Source: Amnibacterium endophyticum
Lineage (GTDB): Bacteria; Actinomycetota; Actinomycetes; Actinomycetales; Microbacteriaceae
NCBI RefSeq assembly: GCF_042680685.1
Contig: NZ_JBHUEA010000005.1
Location: forward strand, 1 to 64,000
Length of the DNA stretch: 64,000 bases
Reading direction: 5' to 3'
This document shows positions 41,304-49,994 of the stretch, piece after piece. The notes beneath the pieces were generated by a model. It was given only the letters and a program-made list of their open reading frames with translations, did no database searches and was not told the origin of the DNA. The position numbers and the translations under genes were made by a program. The number at the start of each line of letters is the position of its first letter. Position 1 is the first letter of the stretch.

Positions 41304-42488
41304 ATGAGCGTCGCCGTCTGCCACCTCGCCCGGGACATCCGACGAACGGGCGGAGGCGAGGTCGTCCGTCAGCTCGCGAAGCAGATGCACGACCTGGGCT
41401 CTGAGGTCTGCATCGTCACTGATACTCCAAAGGAGGAACTCACCGACCTTCCTGATGGCATCCGCGTCATCTCCACACCCCTCGGCGGGCGGCTGCTCGC
41501 CTGGCGTCCGCGGATCCGCCTCGGTTGGCACGCGCGTCACGCTCTGCAGATCGCTGTATTCACGGCGGCAGGGTCATGGACCGGTCGACGTCTGCAGCGC
41601 TCGGGGTGGTCAGTGATAAATCACAACTGCGAGGGTCTAGTGGGCAGCGTGATCGTGATGCACAACGTCTTCTCCGCGGAGCTGCGCAGGCGACGCCTCA
41701 GCCGCCTGCGTCTGCTGCTCGCGCTCGCGAACCCGACTCGCGCGATGCGGGTGCTGAAGGAGCACATCCTCGCAGCACCGATCGGCCGGCGCACATTCGT
41801 CGCCGTGTCCTCACAGGCCGTCCCCGAGGTCGAGGAGCTCACGCGAGGACGGCATCATGTAGCGGCGATTCCGAATGCGATCGATCTTGATCGCTTCCAT
41901 CCCGCTGGCGAAGAGGACCGCCGTGAGGCGCGGATGTCTTTCAAGGTGCAGGACGGGACGCGCGCAGTCGGCTTCATCGGTCACGAGTTCAAACGCAAAG
42001 GCCTTCCAGAGCTCATTCTGGGCTTCGCTCTGCTACCCGCAGACTTCGAGCTCTTCGTCGCTGGAGGAGAATCCCAGAACATCGATGCGTTCCAGCACCT
42101 TGTGGACGAGGCCGGCGTGAGCTCGCGTGTCCACTTTCTGGGCACTGTCGAGGACACCCCGGCCTTCCTCCGCGCCATGGACGTCTTCTGCCTGCCGAGC
42201 CACTATGAGGGAACGCCCATGGTCGCCCTTGAAGCGCTGGCGACAGGGCTGCCGGCGGTCCTCAGTGAACACTGCCCCGTAGACGAGTTGCTCAACGTGG
42301 GAGTGAACGGCTTCGCCTGTCGGGTAGACCCGAGGGACATCGCCGATCAGCTGCTCGCCGCAAACTCGCTCGGAACGGATCCGCAGGCGATTCGGAGCAC
42401 GGTGCAGGACAGGACCTGGCGTGCCGCGGCCGTCTCTTACCTTGAGCTGCTCGATGGAACGCCGGCGGCCACCACAGCGGTGCACTGA
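41304..42488 (+). CDS. GT4-type glycosyltransferase
   Basis: This 394-aa GT-B enzyme has VAVCHLARDIRRTGGGEVVR (acceptor loop GGGE), NHNCEGLVGSVIVMHNVFSA and VAVSSQAVPEVEELTRG, then a donor domain with VGFIGHEFKRKGLPELILGF, LFVAGGESQNIDAFQHLVDE and PSHYEGTPMVALEALATGLP (E-x7-E). Such enzymes resemble WaaG-type transferases. Substrate unknown. It is divergent from the Wzy-like gene and collinear with the GtrB/GtrA/ArnT-like genes downstream. Confidence 0.9.
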   Translation: MSVAVCHLARDIRRTGGGEVVRQLAKQMHDLGSEVCIVTDTPKEELTDLPDGIRVISTPLGGRLLAWRPRIRLGWHARHALQIAVFTAAGSWTGRRLQRSGWSVINHNCEGLVGSVIVMHNVFSAELRRRRLSRLRLLLALANPTRAMRVLKEHILAAPIGRRTFVAVSSQAVPEVEELTRGRHHVAAIPNAIDLDRFHPAGEEDRREARMSFKVQDGTRAVGFIGHEFKRKGLPELILGFALLPADFELFVAGGESQNIDAFQHLVDEAGVSSRVHFLGTVEDTPAFLRAMDVFCLPSHYEGTPMVALEALATGLPAVLSEHCPVDELLNVGVNGFACRVDPRDIADQLLAANSLGTDPQAIRSTVQDRTWRAAAVSYLELLDGTPAATTAVH

Positions 42489-42514
42489 GCACGGCCGGAT
42501 CGCTCGACACGCCG

Positions 42515-42552
42515 CCCCCGAACGAGGCACCCGCCCTCGCCGCTCATATGGT
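42515..42552 (+). promoter_or_regulatory. C5-GAAC motif and TATGGT -10 upstream of the GtrB-like gene
   Basis: CCCCCGAACGAGG (42515-42527) followed by CACC, then TATGGT (42547-42552) 19 bp later and 55 bp before GTG 42608. The motif plus CACC nearly matches that at 41203. Confidence 0.4.
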
Positions 42553-42607
42553 CTCCGCGTCCCCGACAGGGGCACGGAATCACATGATCCGAAAGCAGGG
42601 ACGCCGA

Positions 42608-43597
42608 GTGTTCACCAAGAAGCGCATCGCCTTCGTCCTCCCGATCTTCAACGAGGCGACCAACATCCTGCCGCTGTATGAAGAACTCGTCGCAGTGACC
42701 TCTCGAATCACCTCGGGCTACGACTTTGAATTCATCTTCGTAGACGACGGCAGTTCCGATCACTCGTTGAGCACGCTCCTCGAGCTGCGAGCGAAGGACG
42801 ATCGGGCGACCGTGCTCTCGTTCTCGCGCAACTTCGGGCACCAGCTCGCCGTCACGGCGGGCCTCGACGCCGCGGAGGCGGACGCCGTGATCATCATGGA
42901 CACCGACCTGCAGGACCCGCCTCGCGTCGCGATCGAACTCATCGAGCGCTGGGAGCTGGGCGCCGACGTCGTGTACGCCCAGCGCCGGTCCCGCAAGGAC
43001 ACCTTTTTCAAGCGCTTCACGGCGCACTCCTTCTACTGGGCGCTCGCTCGGCTCGCCTCGATCGAGATCCCGCGCAACACGGGCGACTTCCGTCTGCTCG
43101 ACCGCAAGGTCGTGGAGGAGCTGCGGAAGTACCGCGAGCACGACCGATTCCTCCGGGGGCTCGTGAGCCACGTCGGATTCCAGCAGGAGGCGGTGCTCTT
43201 CGACCGCGATGCCAGGTTCTCCGGCTCGACAGGGTATCCGCTGAAGAAGATGGTGCGCTTCGCGCTCGACGGGATCTTCGGCTTCTCGACCGTGCCACTG
43301 CAGCTGATCAGCCGCTTCGGCGCCTTGACGTCCGCCGTCGCAGCGCTCGGCGTCGTGTACGTGCTGGCGCAGCGCCTGCTAGCACCCGCGACCACCGTTC
43401 CCGGCTGGGCCTTCGTGATGGTCTCCGTGTTCTTCATCGGCGGCGTGCAGATGCTCATGCTCGGCGTGCTCGGCAACTACGTGGGCCGGATCTACGTTGA
43501 ATCACAGAACCGTCCGCTCTACACGGTGTCGGTGACGGCGCGCGGGCAGCTGGCTTCCGCACCCAAGGGCGCCGAGCACGTCCTCGTCGCTTCGTGA
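42608..43597 (+). CDS. polyprenyl-phosphate glycosyltransferase (GtrB/DPM1-like GT2)
   Basis: This 329-aa enzyme transfers a sugar from a nucleotide donor to undecaprenyl phosphate. The GT2 domain has IAFVLPIFNEATNILPLYEE, FEFIFVDDGSSDHSL, FGHQLAVTAGLDAAEADAVI and IMDTDLQDPP (the DxD region), plus NTGDFRLLDRKVVEEL. Two C-terminal membrane helices (about 215-245 and 265-290) are characteristic of GtrB. The next gene encodes a GtrA flippase, and the one after an ArnT-like transferase, completing a three-part glycosylation system. GTG 42608 has AGGGA 7 nt upstream and fits the family start; ATG 42584 is possible. Confidence 0.9.
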   Translation: MFTKKRIAFVLPIFNEATNILPLYEELVAVTSRITSGYDFEFIFVDDGSSDHSLSTLLELRAKDDRATVLSFSRNFGHQLAVTAGLDAAEADAVIIMDTDLQDPPRVAIELIERWELGADVVYAQRRSRKDTFFKRFTAHSFYWALARLASIEIPRNTGDFRLLDRKVVEELRKYREHDRFLRGLVSHVGFQQEAVLFDRDARFSGSTGYPLKKMVRFALDGIFGFSTVPLQLISRFGALTSAVAALGVVYVLAQRLLAPATTVPGWAFVMVSVFFIGGVQMLMLGVLGNYVGRIYVESQNRPLYTVSVTARGQLASAPKGAEHVLVAS

Positions 43598-44073
43598 CCG
43601 CCCTCGACGCCTCCTTGCGCGGGCTCGCGCAGCCGGCGCGGTTCGCCGCAGTGGGAGTGATCAACACCGGCATTGACGTCGGCATCTACCTCCTTCTCAG
43701 CGCTTTCGGGACACCCGTGGTGCTGGCGAACCTCGTCTCAACGTGCTGCGGCCTCGCCTTCAGTTTCGCCGCGAACCGCGGCTTCACCTTTAGCGACCGG
43801 GTGTCGTCGGCGCCCCGCAAGCAGGCCGTCCTGTTCCTCCTCGTCACCGGCGTCGGACTGTGGTGCGTGCAGCCTCTCGTCCTGCTCGCCTTCGCGGCTC
43901 CTGCGGAGCGCGCCCTGAGCGGGTCCGACCTGATGGCGACCGTAGTACCGAAGCTGGCGGCGGTGCTCGTCGGGCTCGTGTGGAACTACCTCTGGTACTC
44001 GAGATTCGTCTTCCGCTCGCGCGTCGCAATGACGACCGGGCAGACCGGCGTCATGTCGCGGGACGACGCATGA
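43594..44073 (+). CDS. GtrA family polyprenyl-phosphate-sugar flippase
   Basis: This 159-aa protein has four membrane helices and the GtrA pattern: QPARFAAVGVINTGIDVGIY (about 13-32), LANLVSTCCGLAFSFAANRG followed by FTFSD, and the terminal LVWNYLWYSRFVFRS (W-N-F/Y-x-x-x-R-x-x-V-F). GtrA proteins flip the polyprenyl-phosphate sugar made by GtrB. GTG 43594 overlaps the gtrB-like stop (GTGA), and its own stop overlaps the next ATG, so the three genes are strictly coupled. Confidence 0.92.
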   Translation: MTALDASLRGLAQPARFAAVGVINTGIDVGIYLLLSAFGTPVVLANLVSTCCGLAFSFAANRGFTFSDRVSSAPRKQAVLFLLVTGVGLWCVQPLVLLAFAAPAERALSGSDLMATVVPKLAAVLVGLVWNYLWYSRFVFRSRVAMTTGQTGVMSRDDA

Positions 44074-45623
44074 CGGGCTTCTCGGAGCCGATCTCGGTCC
44101 GTGCTCGTCCGGGAGCAGCAGCAGGACGCGGCCTGCTCTTCGCCGAGATCACTCGCATCCCTTGGGTGCGCTCGATCGCATTCGCGGCTGCGAGCGGAGG
44201 TCTTCTCCTTCTCACCGCCCACACGCTGCTCAGCGGGATCGCGACGCAAAATCTGCATGACTGGGACGAGTCGCGACACGCGGTGAGCGCCTACGAGATG
44301 TCCCAGCGCGGCGACCTACTAGTTAACACCTGGCGCGGGTCGCCGGACTACTGGAACCTCAAACCGCCCCTGAGCTTCTGGGCCATCATGGCTGGCTACC
44401 AGGTGTTCGGCTTCACGCCCCTCGGATTGCGTGCCCCGTCGGCCGCGTTCACCTTCGGCACAGGACTGCTGATCTGGGCTTGGACGACACGACGCTTCGG
44501 TCGAGCCGCCGGCGTCATCGCCCTGGCCGCCTTTTCCTCCTGCAACCTGCTCCTCAACTTGCACTCCGGACGCACCGGCGACCCCGACGCACTCTTCATC
44601 CTCGCGATGACGGCGGGGGTCGTCGCCGGGATCGAGGCACGATCGAGGCCGCGGATGCTCGTCGTCGCTGTCATCGCCTTCAGCCTCGCTTTCCTCACGA
44701 AGTCCTGGCACGCAGGACTTCTCTTGGTCTTCATCGCGCTTCTGGCCTTCACTCCGGGGCTGCGGGGACGGCTGCGGGGTGCATCTCTCCTGCCAGCATC
44801 GCTCGGCCTCCTCCCCGTCCTCGTCTGGGCGGGCCTGCGCTTCCGATTCGACGGTCTGCGGTTCTTCGACGGCATGGTGCAGTACGACCTGCTCAACCGC
44901 GGCAGCAACGCGATCGAGGGCCACACCGGGGACGGGTGGTACTACCTGACACTCTGGTTTGAGCAGTGGGGCCCGTGGCTCGCGGTCGGGTCGGCGACCG
45001 TCTGCGTCGTCCTGAGTCGATCGACGCGGGTGAGCCCGCATCTGACCCACTGGTCGGATCGGCGCCTCACAATCCTGGCGCTTGCGCTCTGGCCGGCGCT
45101 CGTGCTGTTGGCCTTCTCGCTCGCCGGTACGAAGCTCGGGTGGTACGCGACGCCTGGTCTGCCACTGGTCTGCGCCCTCACGGGCTGCTCCGCCGCGTCC
45201 TCGTTCAAGGGATCGAGCGCGCTCCGTCCGGTTCTCGTCCTCGCGCTCCTCCTCGCCTTCGTGCAGAGCCAACAGCTCATAGCCGGACTTCGCCACGATG
45301 AGCCGGCCGTCGCGGCGCAGGTCGCGCTGACGAAGGTGCCGGACGACGGGCGCCTCCATCCGGTGTTCCTCGACCCCGACGCAGCCTCATGGACGCAGAG
45401 CATGGTCGCCACCGCCGAGATGAGCGGGGGGCTCGCACCCCGGGACGGCGGGCTGCAGGCTTTTGAAGCTGCCGCTTCCTCGTCGACCCTGCCTTTGATG
45501 TTGATCCGTCGGGGCTCGTCGACCGACAAGGCGGTAGACGAGCAGCCGCTGCGCTTCCGCCGGATCGTCCAGCAGGACGACCTCTATCTGGTTCGCCTCA
45601 ATCCGAAGGAGACCCTGCCATGA
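44070..45623 (+). CDS. ArnT/PMT-like polyprenyl-phosphate-sugar-dependent glycosyltransferase
   Basis: This 517-aa GT-C protein has about 12 membrane helices. The first outer loop carries NLHDWDESRHAVSAYEM, the family's essential D-E pair, then YWNLKPPLSFWAIMAGYQVF, matching the K-P-P-L motif of ArnT/PMT_2 enzymes. A soluble C-terminal part (about 395-517) lies outside. It probably uses the lipid-linked sugar supplied by the two preceding genes to decorate a surface polymer. ATG 44070 overlaps the GtrA stop (ATGA), and the downstream gene also starts by ATGA overlap. Confidence 0.9.
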   Translation: MTGFSEPISVRARPGAAAGRGLLFAEITRIPWVRSIAFAAASGGLLLLTAHTLLSGIATQNLHDWDESRHAVSAYEMSQRGDLLVNTWRGSPDYWNLKPPLSFWAIMAGYQVFGFTPLGLRAPSAAFTFGTGLLIWAWTTRRFGRAAGVIALAAFSSCNLLLNLHSGRTGDPDALFILAMTAGVVAGIEARSRPRMLVVAVIAFSLAFLTKSWHAGLLLVFIALLAFTPGLRGRLRGASLLPASLGLLPVLVWAGLRFRFDGLRFFDGMVQYDLLNRGSNAIEGHTGDGWYYLTLWFEQWGPWLAVGSATVCVVLSRSTRVSPHLTHWSDRRLTILALALWPALVLLAFSLAGTKLGWYATPGLPLVCALTGCSAASSFKGSSALRPVLVLALLLAFVQSQQLIAGLRHDEPAVAAQVALTKVPDDGRLHPVFLDPDAASWTQSMVATAEMSGGLAPRDGGLQAFEAAASSSTLPLMLIRRGSSTDKAVDEQPLRFRRIVQQDDLYLVRLNPKETLP

Positions 45624-46891
45624 CGGTGTCGTCGACGAGCCGATCCGCAGGGGCGCCGCTCGAACTCCTCGCACCTCGAGTTCGCAAACTTCTCAGGAGC
45701 TGCACGCGCGAGCAGCTCGCCGAGGGCGCACTGTGGCTCGCCATCCTGGGCGCCTGCATCGGGGTGAGGTTCGCACTGCTCGGGACCGTCAGCATCGACA
45801 TGAGCGCCTTCTTGGTGCACTGGTTCGACTACCTGCGCACGCACGGATTCGCGGGGCTCGGCGACGAGTTCGCCGACTACAACGTGCCCTACCTCTACCT
45901 CCTCTACGTTGGCACCAATACGCCGGCGTCCGCGTTGCATTGGGTCAAGCTCCTCGGAGGGTTGAGCGACGTGGCCCTCGCCGCCGGCGCTGCGATGCTC
46001 GCCATCCGCGCCGGCCGGACGCCGCGATTCGCAGCCGCCTTTGCGGCCGTGATGCTGCTGCTGCCCGAGGTGTTGACGAACTCGGCCGTGTGGGGGCAGG
46101 CCGACTCGCTTTACACGGCGATGATCGTGTGGGCGGCATGGGCTGCTTCGACGAGACGAGCCACCCTCGCCTGGGTACTCTACGTCTTGGCACTGTCCTT
46201 CAAGCTGCAGGCACTGTTCGTCCTGCCTGTGATGCTCCTGCTCTTCGTAAAGGACCGGCATCCTTGGAAAGCCCCGCTGATCGGCGTCGCGAGCGGGCTC
46301 CTCACATTCGTCCCAGCACTCATCGCCGGCCGGTCGGTCGAGTCACTGCTGAACATCTACACGAAGCAGGCGGGCGAGTATCCGCAGTTGACGCTCAATG
46401 CGCCGACGCTCTACGCCCTGCTGCCCGAAGTGTGGACCAACTTCTTTCGGTCCTCAGGCGTGCTCTTCGCGCTCGGCCTCGTCGCACTATTGTGCGTCGC
46501 CGTGCTCCGCCTAACGGGGGCGAGATCGTTCGACTTGAGGGACGTCCTGCAGTTGAGTTGCGCGTGCGCGCTGCTCATGACATACAGCCTGCCCAGTATG
46601 CACGAACGCTACTTCTTCATCGGCAACTGCCTGGCGGCGATCTGCGCGCTGACGGATCGGCGATACATCCCACTTGCCGGGGCGCTTCAGGTCACCGCAC
46701 TTCTCTCGTACAGCTTTTTCCTCTTCCGACAAGGAGTGCTACCGCTCCCTCTCCTGGCTCTGATGCAAGCCGTCCTCGTCGGCTGCGCGCTCTGGATCCC
46801 GCTCGCACGCATGGCCCGGCAACGGGGAGCGCTGTTGAATGCGACCGGCAACGACCTGCTCCTGGCCCCCGGGACTAGGACAAGGGGCTGA
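45620..46891 (+). CDS. GT-C-type polytopic glycosyltransferase (mannosyltransferase-like)
   Basis: This 423-aa integral membrane protein has about 9-10 helices. GT-C features are VSIDMSAFLVHWFDYLRTHG (an acidic first outer loop), FADYNVPYLYLLYVG, LTNSAVWGQADSLYTAMIVW and ALSFKLQALFVLPVM, and SLPSMHERYFFIG near the C-terminus. The V-W-G-Q-x-D and M-H-E-R-Y-F elements occur in actinobacterial membrane mannosyltransferases that use polyprenyl-phosphate sugars. The donor is not certain. It is coupled to the ArnT-like gene (ATGA) and may share its polyprenyl donor. Confidence 0.85.
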   Translation: MTVSSTSRSAGAPLELLAPRVRKLLRSCTREQLAEGALWLAILGACIGVRFALLGTVSIDMSAFLVHWFDYLRTHGFAGLGDEFADYNVPYLYLLYVGTNTPASALHWVKLLGGLSDVALAAGAAMLAIRAGRTPRFAAAFAAVMLLLPEVLTNSAVWGQADSLYTAMIVWAAWAASTRRATLAWVLYVLALSFKLQALFVLPVMLLLFVKDRHPWKAPLIGVASGLLTFVPALIAGRSVESLLNIYTKQAGEYPQLTLNAPTLYALLPEVWTNFFRSSGVLFALGLVALLCVAVLRLTGARSFDLRDVLQLSCACALLMTYSLPSMHERYFFIGNCLAAICALTDRRYIPLAGALQVTALLSYSFFLFRQGVLPLPLLALMQAVLVGCALWIPLARMARQRGALLNATGNDLLLAPGTRTRG

Positions 46892-46982
46892 TTAGGCAGA
46901 GGCCGCGGGGATGCGCAAGCTCGCCACTGAAAAGCGGTCACGAGGACATCGAAAGCACATGCAGGACCAGGAAGGCGCCTCG

Positions 46983-48116
46983 ATGACCGGTCTCATCGTT
47001 CACGAATGGATCGAACGACGGGGAGGCTCTGAGAACGTGCTCGAGGCGATCGCAGCTGCCTACCCGGACGCGCCGGTCCTGACGCCCTGGTCCAACGCTC
47101 CCGAGCGCCTGACTGGGCATGACGTTCGTCAGAGCATCCTGGCCAGGACGCCGGTGCGACGCAGTAAGCCCCTCGCGGCACTGGTGCTGCCGCTCGCGTG
47201 GCGGACGATGGTGCCGACGGGCACTCAGTACGAGTGGGTGATCGCGAGCAGCCATCTCTTCTCACATCACGTCCGGGTCCCCGGACGTGATGGGCCAGCT
47301 CCGAAGTTCGTGTATGTGCACTCACCGGCGCGCTATATCTGGAACCCCGACCTCGATGCTCGAGGCGCGAATCTGCTCGCGCGGACGGCCAGTAGCGTCT
47401 TGAAGCCGCTCGACCGTCGGCGGGCACAAGAAGCGCGGCGGATCGCCGCGAACAGCGCCTTCGTGCGTGACCGCATCAAGAGCACCTGGGGTCGGGACTC
47501 CACCGTCATCCACCCACCGGTCGATGTCGACCGGGTGAGGCGACTCGCAGCCGCGCCCGAGCAGCTCGGCGATGCCGAGCGTTCGGCGCTGGAGCAGATT
47601 CCCGAGGTGTTCCTCCTCGGAGCTTCCCGATTTGTCTCGTACAAGCAGCTCGACCGTGCGATCGAGGTCGGAGAGGCTGCGGATCTTCCCGTCGTACTGG
47701 CCGGCGGCGGCCCCGAGGAGATCGCGTTGCGGGCTCGTGCCGCAGAGGCGACCGTGCCCGTGTACTTCGTTCTCGAGCCAACCGATGCGATGCTTGCCTC
47801 GCTCTACGCACGCGCGGCAGCCCTCGTCTTCCTTGCGATAGAGGACTTCGGAATCATGCCCGTGGAGGCGATGGCGACGGGCACCCCCGTCCTCGCGCGC
47901 CGCCTGGGCGGAACCGCAGAGACGGTCATCGATGGACGCACCGGCATCTTCATTGAGGATGAGAGCGCGACGGGCATCCGAGCGTCGGTGAACCGACTCC
48001 TTACCCTCGACAGGGCGCCGGTGGCGAGCCACGCCGACAGATTCTCGACCGCGATGTTCGAGTCGCGGCTGAAGGCCTGGGTGCAAGAAGGCCTGACTGA
48101 CGGCGCACTCAGCTGA
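46983..48116 (+). CDS. GT4-type glycosyltransferase (mannosyltransferase-like)
   Basis: This 377-aa GT-B enzyme resembles WbdB/WbaZ-type mannosyltransferases: LIVHEWIERRGGSENVLEAI (acceptor loop), FVYVHSPARYIWNPDLDARG, then the donor domain VFLLGASRFVSYKQLDRAIE, VVLAGGGPEEIALRARAAEA and FLAIEDFGIMPVEAMATGTP (E-x7-E). The H-S-P-x-R-Y-x-W motif is characteristic of this subgroup. ATG 46983 has AGGAAGG 7 nt upstream; an earlier in-frame ATG at 46911 lacks an RBS. It ends the plus-strand run of the lower-GC cassette. Confidence 0.9.
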   Translation: MTGLIVHEWIERRGGSENVLEAIAAAYPDAPVLTPWSNAPERLTGHDVRQSILARTPVRRSKPLAALVLPLAWRTMVPTGTQYEWVIASSHLFSHHVRVPGRDGPAPKFVYVHSPARYIWNPDLDARGANLLARTASSVLKPLDRRRAQEARRIAANSAFVRDRIKSTWGRDSTVIHPPVDVDRVRRLAAAPEQLGDAERSALEQIPEVFLLGASRFVSYKQLDRAIEVGEAADLPVVLAGGGPEEIALRARAAEATVPVYFVLEPTDAMLASLYARAAALVFLAIEDFGIMPVEAMATGTPVLARRLGGTAETVIDGRTGIFIEDESATGIRASVNRLLTLDRAPVASHADRFSTAMFESRLKAWVQEGLTDGALS

Positions 48117-48375
48117 GGAGCGGGTGGCCCTCAGCGTTGTCGCGCTTCAACGGCCACAGCCTCGTCGCCTGACGCCGAGCTTGCGTGTCGCACGCTTCAG
48201 CACCTCTAGCAACGGAGCACTTTGCGTAGTCGCACAACAGGCGCCCGTCGACGCCTTTTGACGAGAACGCAGTAAGGACTCAGGCACCACCGGCACCTGC
48301 CCCGAATCGAGCCGCTGGCACAATCTCCTCGAACGTCGACAGGTCCGGGATACGCACGACGATTGAGCACCAGTG
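48117..48375. other. intergenic region between convergent genes, no supported gene
   Basis: This region of about 260 bp is of lower GC. On the minus strand the codons directly after the acyltransferase stop stay open for about 27 residues in the same frame (IVVRIPDLSTFEEIVPAARF is part), which could be a decayed C-terminal extension, but it is too short to call. No terminator hairpin of note was found. Confidence 0.4.
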
Positions 48376-49566
48376 TCATCGACCCCGGCTGGTGGGCTCC
48401 GCTACAACAACGGAGCCCTCATCTGCCGCGCGAGGCGAGGAAGAAGCCGAGCTGTTCGGTGAGCGTCGCCCTTGTGCCGAAGCACTTCTCCTGCCGCCCC
48501 GAAGCAGGACCTCGGCAGGAACTTCAACGAAGCGATGGAGTACCCAGGCAAGGAACCAACCGGCCCCCAAGAAAGCGGCTAGGACTGAACTTGCGATGAC
48601 GGGCGAGGAGATGGCAGGAATTCGAGCAGAAAACGCATGGATGAGTATCTGGTGCACGAGATAGAACGCGAAGGAGATCTCGCCGAGTCGGACGAGTCGT
48701 CTGCGAGCGAAGAAGGTGGGCCTTTCAGCAAGATCGCGAGATGCGCCGGCTACCAGGAGCGCGCAGAAGGGCGCCAGCGTGAGGGCCGCTCGAGCGAACG
48801 TCGACGGCCAGACGCCGCAGATCACGTAAGCAGCGAGGGCGATGACAAACCAGCGCCAGAAGCCCGGAAGCCGAAGACCCGCCCGGACACTTGCCGCAAG
48901 CAGGCATCCGACAGCGAACTCGAGGAGTCGGGTCGGCGGGAAGTTGTACAAGAACCACAACCAGCGGCCGGAGGGGTCGGATCCGACGATCTGGGCGTTC
49001 GGTACGTGCAGCGCCGCTACAGCGGCGACGGCGACGATCATCAAAAAGAGGCCGCTGAGAAGCGCCCACCGGGTGCGCTGTCGGAGGTCGAATTGACGTC
49101 GCCGGATGAGGGGAAAAACTAGATAGAAGAACGCCTCCGCTGAGAGCGACCAAGCGACGCCGTTCACGGCGTAGAACACGCGCTGGTCCGGCACCCACGC
49201 TTGCAGAAGAGGCACTCCCGCCAGGACCCCAAAGGCGAGCCCGGTCTGCAGTCCGAGCGCGGGAAGCAGGAGCGCCGCAAGCGCCCAGGTGACGATGTGG
49301 AGCGGGTAGACCCGTGCAAAACGGCGGCGGTAAAAGCTCCTCGCTGAGTCCTCCTGACGCGTCGACCAGGTGAGCACGAAGCCCGACAGAATGAAGAAGA
49401 ACGACACACCGAGATACCCCTGCCTACTTAGGGGCAGAGTGTAGGCGGCGATCGATCCACCGAGCATTCCGTGGATATGGCCGAAGAATACGGCGCAGGC
49501 AGCCAGAGCACGCAAGCCGGTGAGCGAATCAAGGCGCGTCCGCTCGCGCGGAGGTGAAGTGCTCAT
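48376..49566 (-). CDS. acyltransferase family 3 membrane protein (OafA/YrhL-like)
   Basis: This 396-aa protein has about 10 membrane helices and the family-3 acyltransferase start LDSLTGLRALAACAVFFGHI, whose His is the catalytic candidate. LGVSFFFILSGFVLTW, FYRRRFARVYPLHIVTW (the R-R-x-x-R-I/V-x-P motif), then GVAWSLSAEAFFYLVFPLIR and FAFYLVHQILIHAF follow. These enzymes O-acetylate or succinylate surface sugars, so this one likely modifies the cassette's glycan. The tail after residue 350 is Ser/Arg/Pro-rich and cytoplasmic. ATG 49566 and GTG 49575 are both possible starts. It runs opposite to the preceding GT genes. Confidence 0.88.
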   Translation of the reverse strand: MSTSPPRERTRLDSLTGLRALAACAVFFGHIHGMLGGSIAAYTLPLSRQGYLGVSFFFILSGFVLTWSTRQEDSARSFYRRRFARVYPLHIVTWALAALLLPALGLQTGLAFGVLAGVPLLQAWVPDQRVFYAVNGVAWSLSAEAFFYLVFPLIRRRQFDLRQRTRWALLSGLFLMIVAVAAVAALHVPNAQIVGSDPSGRWLWFLYNFPPTRLLEFAVGCLLAASVRAGLRLPGFWRWFVIALAAYVICGVWPSTFARAALTLAPFCALLVAGASRDLAERPTFFARRRLVRLGEISFAFYLVHQILIHAFSARIPAISSPVIASSVLAAFLGAGWFLAWVLHRFVEVPAEVLLRGGRRSASAQGRRSPNSSASSSPRAADEGSVVVAEPTSRGR

Positions 49567-49575
49567 CGCGGCCAC

Positions 49576-49994
49576 GGACAGGGGACCGCCCGCAGGTGGC
49601 CCCTCGCCGCCGCTCGGCCCCTGGAGGAGTGCATCGTCGCGCAGAAACCCCTAAGCCGACATACAGCACGAGGACCGGTTGCTCCACCCGATGGATCGCG
49701 CCGGAGCAGCATTCCCGCTCGATTCAGATGCGGCAGGCGGCCCCCGTTCAAGCCGAGAACAAGATGGGTAACCCATCCCTTGTGTCGCGGGCCGACAACT
49801 GCCTCCTCAGGGGGAAAAGTCATCGACCGCCTACGCAGAGACTCTGCAGAAGGTTGACGGTTCGGAAGCGCGCGATACGAGCCCTGCCGATCGTCAACTG
49901 CAGCTGCTGAACTCGTTCGCCAATAGGTGGACCGACTGCGCGAGGCTGAAGGCGTCTGGGGTTCGCTCATCTCGGGGTCAGGCCGAGCGGTCCT
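49576..49994. other. 420-bp gene-free region with an operator-like dyad
   Basis: No open frame here resembles a protein. It holds the promoter region of the acyltransferase on the minus strand. A perfect dyad GATGGGTAACCCATC lies at 49763-49777, about 190 bp upstream of that gene, and could bind a regulator. The GC content is lower than in the flanks; the stretch may be a scar of gene loss. Confidence 0.4.

Noticed and set aside
48240..48375. Short minus-strand frame continuing past the acyltransferase stop
   Set aside because: Only about 27 codons, no start and no known domain; could be chance.
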